Below are positions 6,682 through 13,513 of a DNA stretch of 14,757 nt, piece by piece. The position numbers and the translations under genes are program-made. Below the pieces are notes generated by a model. It was not told where the DNA came from, searched no databases, and saw nothing but the letters and a program-made list of their open reading frames with translations. The stretch lies in assembly GCA_900548725.1 (NCBI GenBank), contig URLV01000030.1, positions 1 to 14,757 of the forward strand. Reading direction: 5' to 3'. How positions within the stretch are numbered: position 1 is the stretch's first letter; each line of letters opens with the position of its first letter. The stretch is from an uncultured Mycoplasmatota bacterium (GTDB lineage Bacteria > Bacillota_I > Bacilli_A > RF39 > UBA660).

Positions 6682-8133
6682 ATGTACGAAGAAACAAAAA
6701 GTTCAATTGATTGGAAAGGTATATTTTTAAAAGTTATTATTGCATTTTTAGTAGTATTAATTGCTGTTAAAGGTTATAGTACTTTAAAGGGAAATAACAA
6801 AAAGCAAACTACTAATACAACTACTGCAACTGCAGAATCAAAAGCAACTTCAACTTTTACTGAAAACATTGAAAAGTTGAAAAATGCTGGTGAAAAATAT
6901 TTTACTGACAACAAAGAAAAACTTCCTAAAAATGATAATACAACAACTATGGTTACATTAAATGAATTAATCGACAATGGAGTAATTGAAACATTATCTG
7001 ATGAAGATGGTAAAACATGTGATGGAGAAAGTAGTTATGTTACTGCACTTGTAGAAAATAAAAAAACAAAAATTAAAGCAAACTTAGTTTGTGGAAATGC
7101 ATCAAGTTATAAATTAACATATTTAAGTGATAATGGTGATGATAATAGTACATCTACAGTCACTAATACAAGTAAAGAAACAAGTACAAAAACATATAGT
7201 ACTAACAGTGGGAATACTTGTACAGCTTCTAATTGTGGATCAACTAAGACTAATGTTAGTTCATCTTCAACATCTACTAGTTCAAGTACTGTAACAATAA
7301 AAGGAAACTCAGGAGCCAAAAATACTGGAACAATAGCAAAATCTTCAGCAACTACCAAATATACAGTATATTTTGATACAAAAGGAAGCAATACATCATA
7401 TCCTAAACAAGTAGTATTAAAAAATGATGTTGCAGAAAATCCTGGTAATCCATATAAGTATGGTTATACATTCAAAGGTTGGTATTTAAATGGAAGTAAA
7501 TATGATTTTGATACTCCAGTTACAAGAAATATAACTTTAGTTGCAAAATATACAAAGAATTCAAACAATTATTATGATGATGACGATTATGATTATGATT
7601 ATGACTATGATTACGATTATGATTACAATTATGGAAAAAATACAACTAAAACATTAACTACAAAAGTTTATTCTATGGGATGGAATGTTTATACAAATGG
7701 TTCAATGAATGTTACTCATACATTAAAAGTACCTAGTGAAATAGCAAATAACAGTAGAGTTAAACGTGTTAGATTAAAAAGTGTAGGTTATTATAGTGGA
7801 ATTACAAATAAAACACAAATTAATACATTCTATAATAGACACAATAGCACATTTATATATACAGCAAACGGATTTGAAGCTATGGACTTAAATGCAAATA
7901 ATTTAAGTAAAATTAGACATGCATCAGTATCTACTAGTGACAAATATTATAAAAATATAGACCAAGCTATAGACGAAGGCTTTGAAGTTAACTGGTATGC
8001 TAATAATTATAATTATACAAATTGTAGTACAAAATTCCATGTATGGAATCCATATAATGAGACTTACATAGAAAATTTATGTGCATATGGTATTATCTAC
8101 AACGCTGTTTGGGAATATCAATATTATAATTAA
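6682..8133 (+). CDS. Membrane-anchored surface protein with InlB B-repeat
   Basis: This 483-residue protein has an uncleaved-looking N-terminal membrane helix (about 14-30), so the rest probably lies outside the cell. Residues 57-146 (a helix, LPK, then VTLNELIDNGVIETL and a Cys pair, C113 and C137) resemble the globular part of pilin-like proteins. A Ser/Thr-rich linker follows (about 150-222) with C180 and C185. Residues 226-291 are an InlB B-repeat (Listeria-Bacteroides repeat), with KYTVYFDTKG, the GYTFKGWYLNG core and TLVAKYTK. Next is an Asp-Tyr alternation (299-317). The last 165 residues form a domain I do not recognise, with C448 and C467. There is no LPXTG or other sorting motif. 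The ATG follows AGAAGGGGG. It is likely an adhesin or envelope protein; the exact role is unknown. Confidence 0.85.
   Translation: MYEETKSSIDWKGIFLKVIIAFLVVLIAVKGYSTLKGNNKKQTTNTTTATAESKATSTFTENIEKLKNAGEKYFTDNKEKLPKNDNTTTMVTLNELIDNGVIETLSDEDGKTCDGESSYVTALVENKKTKIKANLVCGNASSYKLTYLSDNGDDNSTSTVTNTSKETSTKTYSTNSGNTCTASNCGSTKTNVSSSSTSTSSSTVTIKGNSGAKNTGTIAKSSATTKYTVYFDTKGSNTSYPKQVVLKNDVAENPGNPYKYGYTFKGWYLNGSKYDFDTPVTRNITLVAKYTKNSNNYYDDDDYDYDYDYDYDYDYNYGKNTTKTLTTKVYSMGWNVYTNGSMNVTHTLKVPSEIANNSRVKRVRLKSVGYYSGITNKTQINTFYNRHNSTFIYTANGFEAMDLNANNLSKIRHASVSTSDKYYKNIDQAIDEGFEVNWYANNYNYTNCSTKFHVWNPYNETYIENLCAYGIIYNAVWEYQYYN
7585..7632 (+). repeat. In-frame GATTAT hexanucleotide tandem repeat
   Basis: About eight units of GATTAT, with GACTAT, GATTAC and AATTAT variants, encode the Asp-Tyr alternation of the surface protein. 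Because units are six bases, gain or loss changes length by whole Asp-Tyr pairs without a frameshift. The third-base differences suggest the array is not freshly expanded. Confidence 0.85.
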
Positions 8134-8134
8134 T

Positions 8135-8175
8135 AAAAAAATATAAGTGGCTATAATTACACTTATATTTTTTTT
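8135..8175. terminator. Bidirectional terminator shared by convergent genes
   Basis: AAAAAAATATAAGTG (8135-8149) and CACTTATATTTTTTT (8160-8174) form a 15-bp perfect stem with a 10-nt loop. The T-run to 8175 serves the plus-strand surface gene. The A-run at 8135-8141 gives a U-tail for the minus-strand gene, whose stop codon (8163-8165) lies inside the stem. Confidence 0.88.
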
Positions 8176-9281
8176 AATGTTTCAAATTCATGAATAAAAT
8201 AATTATCTGTCATACCTGCAATATAATCTAAGATGATTCTTTCACTAGAATTATCTTTTTTATATTCATTAGACATTTTATTTAGATAATATTTATAAAT
8301 ATTGTAACCTGTAAGTTTATTTTCTAAAATGTATAAACATTTATTAAATACAACCCTAAACATAAAATTATACAGCTCAATTTCATCTTTACTATTTGCA
8401 ACTAAATAAATATTATTATAATTAAATTTTATTAAATCATTTAAAGCATTATATACTTTATCAGAGAGCTCAATAAAATTTTTGTCATAAGAATTATCGA
8501 TAATATCTAAAATTAGAGTATTAACAATGCTGGCATTATTATCCCCTAAGTTATTAACAATATTTTCAGAAATATTTTCTCTTTTTATTTTACCAACTTC
8601 AATTGCATCTTCTAAATCTCTTCCAATATAACCTATAATATCACTTATCCTAACAACACAAGCTTCCAAAGTCATTGGAATCAGATTTCTAGCAACTTTT
8701 TTATCTTTGTATGAATTATTATAATCACTTAAAAATTCTTCTTTGTTTTTATTTTTATAAGTATATTTTTGTAGTAATTTTTCCCCATTATGGCAAAGTA
8801 TTCCATCTAGTACTTGCACTGTAATATTTTTACCAATTCCATCATTTTCAACAATCATTAAATTTCTGACACTTTGTATATTGTGCATAAAATATCCCTC
8901 ATTATGTTCTAGTGATATCTCATTCAAAATAGATTCACCAACATGACCAAATGGTACATGACCTAAATCATGTCCTAAACTTATTGCCTCTATCAAATCT
9001 TCATTTAATTTTAATGCTCTTCCAATAGTTCTAGCAATCTTACTAACTAATTGTACATGAATAATTCTATGAGTAATATTATCATTTGAATTATTAGAAA
9101 AAACTTGAGTCTTATCACTATATCTTGTATATGACAAACTATGTATTATCCTATCAATATCTCTATAATATTCCCCTCTAATATCTTCCTTATTTAAATC
9201 AAATCTTATTGCATCTCTATTTTTAGATGCATATTCATTTAAATTTTTTTCATACATTAACATATTATCCTTAATATTCAT
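8163..9281 (-). CDS. dGTPase-like HD-domain triphosphohydrolase
   Basis: Members of this family cleave dNTPs, classically dGTP, to the nucleoside and inorganic triphosphate, affecting dNTP pools. The 372-residue cytosolic protein shows the family's order: RDIDRIIHSLSYTRYSDKTQVF (residues 40-61), H75 in the position of the first HD-domain histidine, LGHDLGHVPFGHVGE (102-116) with the H104-D105 pair, and D214 in RISDIIGYIGRDLEDA. These make a complete metal site. The frame opens at an ATG at 9293, but that codon has no ribosome binding site. GGGTGGT (9291-9285) points to the ATG at 9281, although its 3-4 base spacing is short. It stands alone on the minus strand between convergent and divergent neighbours. 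Substrate preference (dGTP or broader) cannot be told from sequence. Confidence 0.9.
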   Translation of the reverse strand: MNIKDNMLMYEKNLNEYASKNRDAIRFDLNKEDIRGEYYRDIDRIIHSLSYTRYSDKTQVFSNNSNDNITHRIIHVQLVSKIARTIGRALKLNEDLIEAISLGHDLGHVPFGHVGESILNEISLEHNEGYFMHNIQSVRNLMIVENDGIGKNITVQVLDGILCHNGEKLLQKYTYKNKNKEEFLSDYNNSYKDKKVARNLIPMTLEACVVRISDIIGYIGRDLEDAIEVGKIKRENISENIVNNLGDNNASIVNTLILDIIDNSYDKNFIELSDKVYNALNDLIKFNYNNIYLVANSKDEIELYNFMFRVVFNKCLYILENKLTGYNIYKYYLNKMSNEYKKDNSSERIILDYIAGMTDNYFIHEFETLKKI

Positions 9282-9323
9282 AATACCACCCATATAATTG
9301 TATCACGACTTTAATTATTCTCA

Positions 9324-9329
9324 TATAAT
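9324..9329 (+). promoter_or_regulatory. Probable -10 box of the ABC importer operon
   Basis: A perfect TATAAT lies 21 bases before the start codon. No convincing -35 stands at 16-18 bases; TTGTAT (9298-9303) is 20 bases away. The whole divergent space between the dGTPase start and this operon is 69 bases, too small for a TPP or similar large riboswitch. Confidence 0.4.
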
Positions 9330-9350
9330 AAAATTGTAAAAGGAGAATTT

Positions 9351-10334
9351 ATGAAAAAAATTATAATTAGTATTGTTATTTTAATTATTATTACTTGTAG
9401 TCTATTGATTATATTTAATAAAAAAAGTTCTAATAATAATTTAGAACACGTTACTGTTGCAGAAGTTACGCATTCAGCATTTTATGCTCCATGGTACGTT
9501 GCAATAGAAAAAGGATATTTTAAAGATAATGGACTTGATGTTGATGTAGTATTGACTAGTGGTGCGAATAATGTTGTTGCAGCAGTATTATCTAACGATG
9601 TAAATATTGGATTATGTGGACCAGAAGCAACTATTTATATTTATAATGAAGGTGAAAAAGATTATGTAAAAACATTTAGTGGATTAACTAAAAGAGATGG
9701 ACAATTTATAGTTGCTAGAAAAGAAAATAAAAATTTTAAAATTAGTGATTTAAAAGGAAAAGAAGTTTTAGCAGGCAGAATCGGTGGTATGCCTGAATTA
9801 AATTTTGAAAATGCTTTAAGAAATAGCAAAATATCTGTTAGTGATGTTAATATAAATACAACTATAGATTTTGCATCACTTAGTGGAGCTTTCATTTCTG
9901 GAACAGGAGATTATGTAAATCTATTTGAACCAAATGCAACACAACTTGAGAAATTAGGTTATGGTTACGTTGTATCATCGGTAGGTGAATTATCTGGAGA
10001 AATGCCATACACTGCCTTTAATGCAAGAAAAAGCTATATAGAAAAAAATGAAAAAATAGTTAAATCTTTTGCAAAATCAATTAAAGAAGGATTAGATTTC
10101 GTTCATAATAATAGTGCAGAAGTAATTGCAAATACAATAATAAAACAATTTCCAGATACATCAAAAAATGACTTAATCAAAATAATAGATAGATATAAAG
10201 AAAACGATTCTTGGCTTAAAACACCTTATATTAGTGAAGAAAGTTTTAAAAACTTAGAAGACATTATGATTAAATCTAATCAAATAAAAGAATATGTAAA
10301 TTACAATGATTTAATCATTAATTATTATGAATAA
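9351..10334 (+). CDS. ABC importer substrate-binding protein, NMT1/THI5-like (NitT/TauT type)
   Basis: This 327-residue extracytoplasmic binding protein captures a small organic ligand for the adjacent ABC permease. The NMT1/SsuA-like fold is indicated by the start of the mature domain, HSAFYAPWYVAIEKGYFKDN (41-60), followed by GLDVDVV, GANNVVAAVLSNDVNIGLCGPEATI (71-95), the DLKGKEVLAGRIGG segment (133-146) and a late KSFAKSIKEGL helix. The N-terminal hydrophobic stretch contains Cys16 after ILIIIT, but Thr at -1 is atypical for a lipobox and hydrophobic residues continue past it, so it may be held by a helix rather than a lipid. AGGAGA (9341-9346) sets the start. It overlaps the ATPase gene by 8 nt. 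The ligand is unknown; aliphatic sulfonate, thiamine-pyrimidine precursor or similar compounds are family possibilities. Confidence 0.9.
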   Translation: MKKIIISIVILIIITCSLLIIFNKKSSNNNLEHVTVAEVTHSAFYAPWYVAIEKGYFKDNGLDVDVVLTSGANNVVAAVLSNDVNIGLCGPEATIYIYNEGEKDYVKTFSGLTKRDGQFIVARKENKNFKISDLKGKEVLAGRIGGMPELNFENALRNSKISVSDVNINTTIDFASLSGAFISGTGDYVNLFEPNATQLEKLGYGYVVSSVGELSGEMPYTAFNARKSYIEKNEKIVKSFAKSIKEGLDFVHNNSAEVIANTIIKQFPDTSKNDLIKIIDRYKENDSWLKTPYISEESFKNLEDIMIKSNQIKEYVNYNDLIINYYE

Positions 10335-11070
10335 TGTAATTGACATTAAGAATTTGTCAAAAACATATTATACTAAATTAGGGTGTGTTGAAGCCTTAAA
10401 AGATATAAATATTAGTGTTAAAAACGGAGAAATTCTTGGAATAATAGGTAATAGTGGTTGTGGTAAAAGTACCTTACTTTCAATACTTGCAAAATTGGAT
10501 AAATGTAGTAGTGGAGAAATAATATCTAAAAAGAAAGATTATATTGTTGGTTATATGCTACAAAATGATGCTTTATTTCCCTGGTTAAATATATTAGATA
10601 ATGCAACATTAGGTTTAAAAATAAAAGGTATAAAAACAAAAGAAAATATAGAATACACAAAAAAACTATTAGAAAACTATGGTTTAAAAGATTTTATGAA
10701 CAAGTATCCTAATAGTCTATCTGGTGGTATGAAACAAAGAGTAGCATTAATAAGGACACTAGCAATAAAACCAGATATTCTGCTACTTGATGAACCATTT
10801 TCAAAACTAGATTTAATTACTAGATTAGATATAAGTGATGATGTTTATAAAATAATAAAAGAAATGAACGTAACAACAATTATTATAAGTCATGATATTG
10901 CAGAATGTATCAGTTTATGTGATAGAGTTGCAGTTATGACAAAAAGACCAGGAACAATAAAAAAAATATATGATATAAACTTATTAAACAAAAACACTCC
11001 TTCAAAAAATAGAAGTGATGAAAAATTTTATTACTATTACGATATTTTATGGAAGGAGATTGATAAATGA
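10327..11070 (+). CDS. ABC importer ATP-binding subunit (NitT/TauT type)
   Basis: This 247-residue cytoplasmic ATPase powers the importer. Motifs are complete: Walker A GNSGCGKS (41-48), Q-loop Gln80 in YMLQND with the following LFPWLNILDNA typical of nitrate/taurine/sulfonate importers, signature LSGGMKQ (131-137), Walker B ILLLDEP (151-157), D-loop SKLD and the switch histidine His189. The ATG at 10327 has no evident ribosome binding site and overlaps the end of the binding-protein gene by 8 nt, implying translational coupling. It ends in TGA within an ATGA overlap with the permease gene, which also documents TGA as a stop in this genome. Confidence 0.95.
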   Translation: MNNVIDIKNLSKTYYTKLGCVEALKDINISVKNGEILGIIGNSGCGKSTLLSILAKLDKCSSGEIISKKKDYIVGYMLQNDALFPWLNILDNATLGLKIKGIKTKENIEYTKKLLENYGLKDFMNKYPNSLSGGMKQRVALIRTLAIKPDILLLDEPFSKLDLITRLDISDDVYKIIKEMNVTTIIISHDIAECISLCDRVAVMTKRPGTIKKIYDINLLNKNTPSKNRSDEKFYYYYDILWKEIDK

Positions 11071-11843
11071 ATGAAGTATTAAAAAAAATAAAAAAAGAAA
11101 AAAGAAATATAAGAATTACACAAATTACTATAGGATTATCTTTCATAATAATATGGGAATTACTAAGTAGATTTAATATAATTAATAGTTTCATATTTTC
11201 TAGTCCATCCAAAGTTCTCATAACTATAATAGATTTATATAAAAATAATAATTTATTTAACAACATATACGTTACTCTTTTAGAATTATTTGTCTCATTT
11301 ATTTTAGGTAGTATAATAGGATTTATAATTGCACTTATATTTTATAGATTTAACTACATAAAAAAAGTATTTGATCCATATTTAACATTACTTAATAGTT
11401 TACCAAAAGTTGCATTAGGACCACTACTAATAATTTGGATAGGTGCAAACAATAAATCTATAATAGTAATGGCACTTTTAATAAATTTAATAGTTTCTAT
11501 AGTCGGATTTTATAATGGTTTTATAAATACTGACGAATATAAATTAAAACTCATTAAATCATTTGGTGCAAATGAAAAACAAATAATAATTAATTTAGTA
11601 ATACCAGAATGTATGGAGAATATATTCTCAACATTAAAATTGAATATATCCATGTCATTAATAGGGGTCATAATGGGAGAATTCTTATCTAGCAAAGCCG
11701 GAATAGGGTATTTAATACTATATGGTACACAAGTATTTAATTTAAATTTAGTTATGGCAGGAGTAACAATCTTACTAATATTATCTTATTTACTATATTT
11801 AATAATAAATACATTAGAAAAACGTGCATTAAAACATATGTAG
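11067..11843 (+). CDS. ABC importer permease subunit (BPD_transp_1 / NitT-TauT type)
   Basis: This 258-residue integral membrane subunit forms the translocation path, probably as a homodimer with the upstream ATPase. Hydrophobic segments lie at about 16-34, 66-93, 115-126, 131-152, 189-206 and 227-249. The cytoplasmic coupling (EAA) loop is at about 158-182, with KSFGANEKQIIINLVIPE in place of the usual A-LGAS-W---V-LP consensus. The GEFLSSKAGIGYLI block after it is typical of SsuC/TauC-like permeases. AAGGAGAT stands six bases before the ATG, and the start overlaps the ATPase stop (ATGA). With the two upstream genes it makes a complete, self-contained importer. Confidence 0.94.
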   Translation: MNEVLKKIKKEKRNIRITQITIGLSFIIIWELLSRFNIINSFIFSSPSKVLITIIDLYKNNNLFNNIYVTLLELFVSFILGSIIGFIIALIFYRFNYIKKVFDPYLTLLNSLPKVALGPLLIIWIGANNKSIIVMALLINLIVSIVGFYNGFINTDEYKLKLIKSFGANEKQIIINLVIPECMENIFSTLKLNISMSLIGVIMGEFLSSKAGIGYLILYGTQVFNLNLVMAGVTILLILSYLLYLIINTLEKRALKHM

Positions 11844-11869
11844 AAAACTTAATTATTAGGTTTTCTTTT
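11842..11869 (+). terminator. Intrinsic terminator of the ABC importer operon
   Basis: AGAAAACTT (11842-11850) pairs with AGGTTTTCT (11858-11866), with one G-U pair and a 7-nt loop, followed by TTT to 11869. The 5' arm begins inside the permease stop codon. Confidence 0.8.
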
Positions 11870-11925
11870 ATATTAAATCTTATAATTTATTACTATTTTC
11901 TCTATAATATTTTAAATTCGATTAA

Positions 11926-12036
11926 AAAATATATATTATAAAAAAAACTCAAAAACTACGTAGTAATATTTCGTTAATTGATGCAAGTTATCCAAACTAT
12001 CCAATAGATGTTGGAGATATAACATTTAAGAATTAA
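11926..12036 (+). pseudogene. Possible 3' remnant of a decayed gene
   Basis: The frame reading 11926-12033 and ending in TAA at 12034-12036 has no ATG, GTG or TTG start. From 11956 it translates as plausible protein: LRSNISLIDAS, then YPNYPIDVGDITFKN. The base composition of 11957-12033 is less AT-extreme than the surrounding spacer. A weak AAAAAGCTTTTTT palindrome follows at about 12042-12054. It could be the last ~25 codons of a lost gene or a chance open frame in a 286-bp gap between genes. I do not recognise the peptide. Confidence 0.25.
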
Positions 12037-12095
12037 AACTAAAAAGCTTTTTTCTTTTAAATTTTTGATATTTCACATAAAATACATAAAAGTTA

Positions 12096-12104
12096 TGGTA
12101 TAAT
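12096..12104 (+). promoter_or_regulatory. Extended -10 promoter of the cysteine desulfurase operon
   Basis: TG (12096-12097), one base, then perfect TATAAT (12099-12104) form an extended -10 element. No good -35 is seen at the usual distance, which an extended -10 tolerates. The expected start near 12111 gives a leader of about 19 nt with AGGAAG (12116-12121) ahead of the ATG at 12130. Confidence 0.6.
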
Positions 12105-12129
12105 TATTCTAGTTTAGGAAGTGTTAGAA

Positions 12130-13266
12130 ATGATATATTTAGATTATGCAGCAAATACCCCAGTTGAAAAAGAAGTTTTAAAAGAATATGTAAGTGCTAC
12201 TACAAAATATATTGCAAACCCTAATAGTACTCATCCACTAGGATTAGAAGCAAAAAAAATAATTGATGATAGTACACAAAAAATTTCAAAATATTTCAAC
12301 ATTGAACCAAATAATATAATTTATACAAGTGGTTCTAGTGAATCTAATAACATGGTAATAAAGGGAATTGCAGAAATTAATAAAAATAAAGGGAAACATA
12401 TTATTGTCTCTGCAATAGAACACTCAAGCATAATAGCACCTTGCAATTACTTAGCAAATAAAGGCTATGAAATATCAGTAATACCAATTTTAGAAAACGG
12501 TCAATTAGATTTAAATGAGTTAAAAAATACTATAAGAGATGATACTATTTTAGTAAGCATATGTTATGTTGATAGTGAATTAGGTACAGTACAACCAATA
12601 AAAGAAATAAGTAAAATTATAAAAAAATATGAAAATTGCATATTTCATACAGATGCAACACAAGCAGTAGGAAAAATAAATGTTGATTTTAAAGGCATAG
12701 ATTTTGTTACTTTTGCACCTCATAAATTTTATGGATTAAACGGATTTGGAGTACTATTAAACATGAACAACAATAAACTAATTCCACTAATTCATGGTGG
12801 TAAATCAACAACAATATATAGAAGTGGAACTCCAGTAACAGCAAATGTTGCAGCATTAAAAAAATCTATAGAATTGGCTTTAGATAATTTAAATAAAAGA
12901 TATGACTATATAAGTGGATTAAATAAATATTTAAGAGATGAACTTAGCATATTTAGTAATGTACATATTAATAGTCCTAAAAACAGTATCCCAAGCACAT
13001 TAAATTTTAGTTTAGTAAAAATGGATGCAAAAAGAGTTGTAAAAAAATTAACTGAAAATGGAATTTGTTTATCAACAACATCCGCATGTAGTTTAGGAAG
13101 TACACCTTCTAAATCTGTATATGCTATAACTAATGATCTAGAATTAGCCAAAAACAGTATAAGAATTAGTTTAAGTCATCTAACAACTATAGAAGAACTA
13201 AATAAATTTATGAAAATATTTAAGAAAATTTATGATGGGGAGTTAAGTAGTAATGAAAATAATTAA
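12130..13266 (+). CDS. Cysteine desulfurase (NifS/IscS-like, class V aminotransferase fold)
   Basis: This PLP enzyme removes sulfur from L-cysteine as an enzyme-bound persulfide for Fe-S clusters or thio-modified tRNA. With the ATG at 12130 (AGGAAG at eight bases; the frame also opens at a GTG at 12121) it has 378 residues. Features are YLDYAANTP at the N-terminus, NPNSTH (30-35), TSGSSESNN (66-74), the PLP-stacking His98, HTDATQA (173-179), the PLP lysine Lys199 in PHKFYG, and the persulfide Cys320 in TTSACSLG. The second-substrate loop reads GGKSTTIYRSGT (223-234), where IscS has Gln-Glu and Arg before RSGT. This is seen in NifS-like paralogues rather than classical IscS. No IscU or SufU scaffold and no ThiI is adjacent. 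It overlaps the next gene by 14 nt. Confidence 0.92.
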   Translation: MIYLDYAANTPVEKEVLKEYVSATTKYIANPNSTHPLGLEAKKIIDDSTQKISKYFNIEPNNIIYTSGSSESNNMVIKGIAEINKNKGKHIIVSAIEHSSIIAPCNYLANKGYEISVIPILENGQLDLNELKNTIRDDTILVSICYVDSELGTVQPIKEISKIIKKYENCIFHTDATQAVGKINVDFKGIDFVTFAPHKFYGLNGFGVLLNMNNNKLIPLIHGGKSTTIYRSGTPVTANVAALKKSIELALDNLNKRYDYISGLNKYLRDELSIFSNVHINSPKNSIPSTLNFSLVKMDAKRVVKKLTENGICLSTTSACSLGSTPSKSVYAITNDLELAKNSIRISLSHLTTIEELNKFMKIFKKIYDGELSSNENN

Positions 13267-13513
13267 AATAAATGCAATGTGGTGTCCAGGATGCTTAATT
13301 TCAAAAAGTATCTGGTCAGATATAGAAAATATGTATCCTAATCATGAGTATATTAGTTTAGATTATGATTTGGATGAAGAAAAAGTAGAAAAGTATAATG
13401 TCGGAGAAATACTTCCGGTAGTTATTGTAGAAAATAACAATGAAGAGATTAAACGAATAATTGGAGAAAAAACAAAAAAAGAAATTTTAGAAGAATTGAG
13501 TGAAATATTATGA
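13253..13513 (+). CDS. Small cytosolic thioredoxin-like protein with CPGC motif
   Basis: This 86-residue protein has no signal peptide. It has a thioredoxin/glutaredoxin-type beginning, beta strand KIIKINAMW and then CPGC at residues 11-14. A second strand EYISLDYD and VGEILPVVIVENN follow, where LP occupies the cis-proline position, and a C-terminal helix ends it. It is shorter than thioredoxin (about 105). CPGC differs from the CGPC of housekeeping thioredoxin and suggests a dedicated partner. GGGGAG (13237-13242) precedes the ATG. It starts inside the desulfurase gene and ends in an ATGA overlap with the membrane redox gene, so the three are almost certainly co-translated. A likely role is electron or sulfur transfer between its two neighbours. 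Confidence 0.85.
   Translation: MKIIKINAMWCPGCLISKSIWSDIENMYPNHEYISLDYDLDEEKVEKYNVGEILPVVIVENNNEEIKRIIGEKTKKEILEELSEIL

Noticed and set aside
7107..7391. 94-codon open frame on the minus strand inside the surface-protein gene
   Set aside because: It is a shadow of the Ser/Thr-rich coding region: no ribosome binding site, no family resemblance, and the plus-strand frame has clear domains.
9282..9293. ATG at 9293 as start of the dGTPase-like protein
   Set aside because: No ribosome binding site precedes it, and its first codons are themselves the GGGTGGT that serves the ATG at 9281.
9282..9350. TPP or other riboswitch controlling the NMT1-like importer
   Set aside because: Only 69 bases separate the divergent genes, and no conserved thi-box or comparable pattern is visible.
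10934..11266. 110-codon minus-strand frame across the ATPase/permease junction
   Set aside because: It lies antisense to two well-identified overlapping genes; its hydrophobic content is what the reverse complement of AT-rich coding DNA yields.
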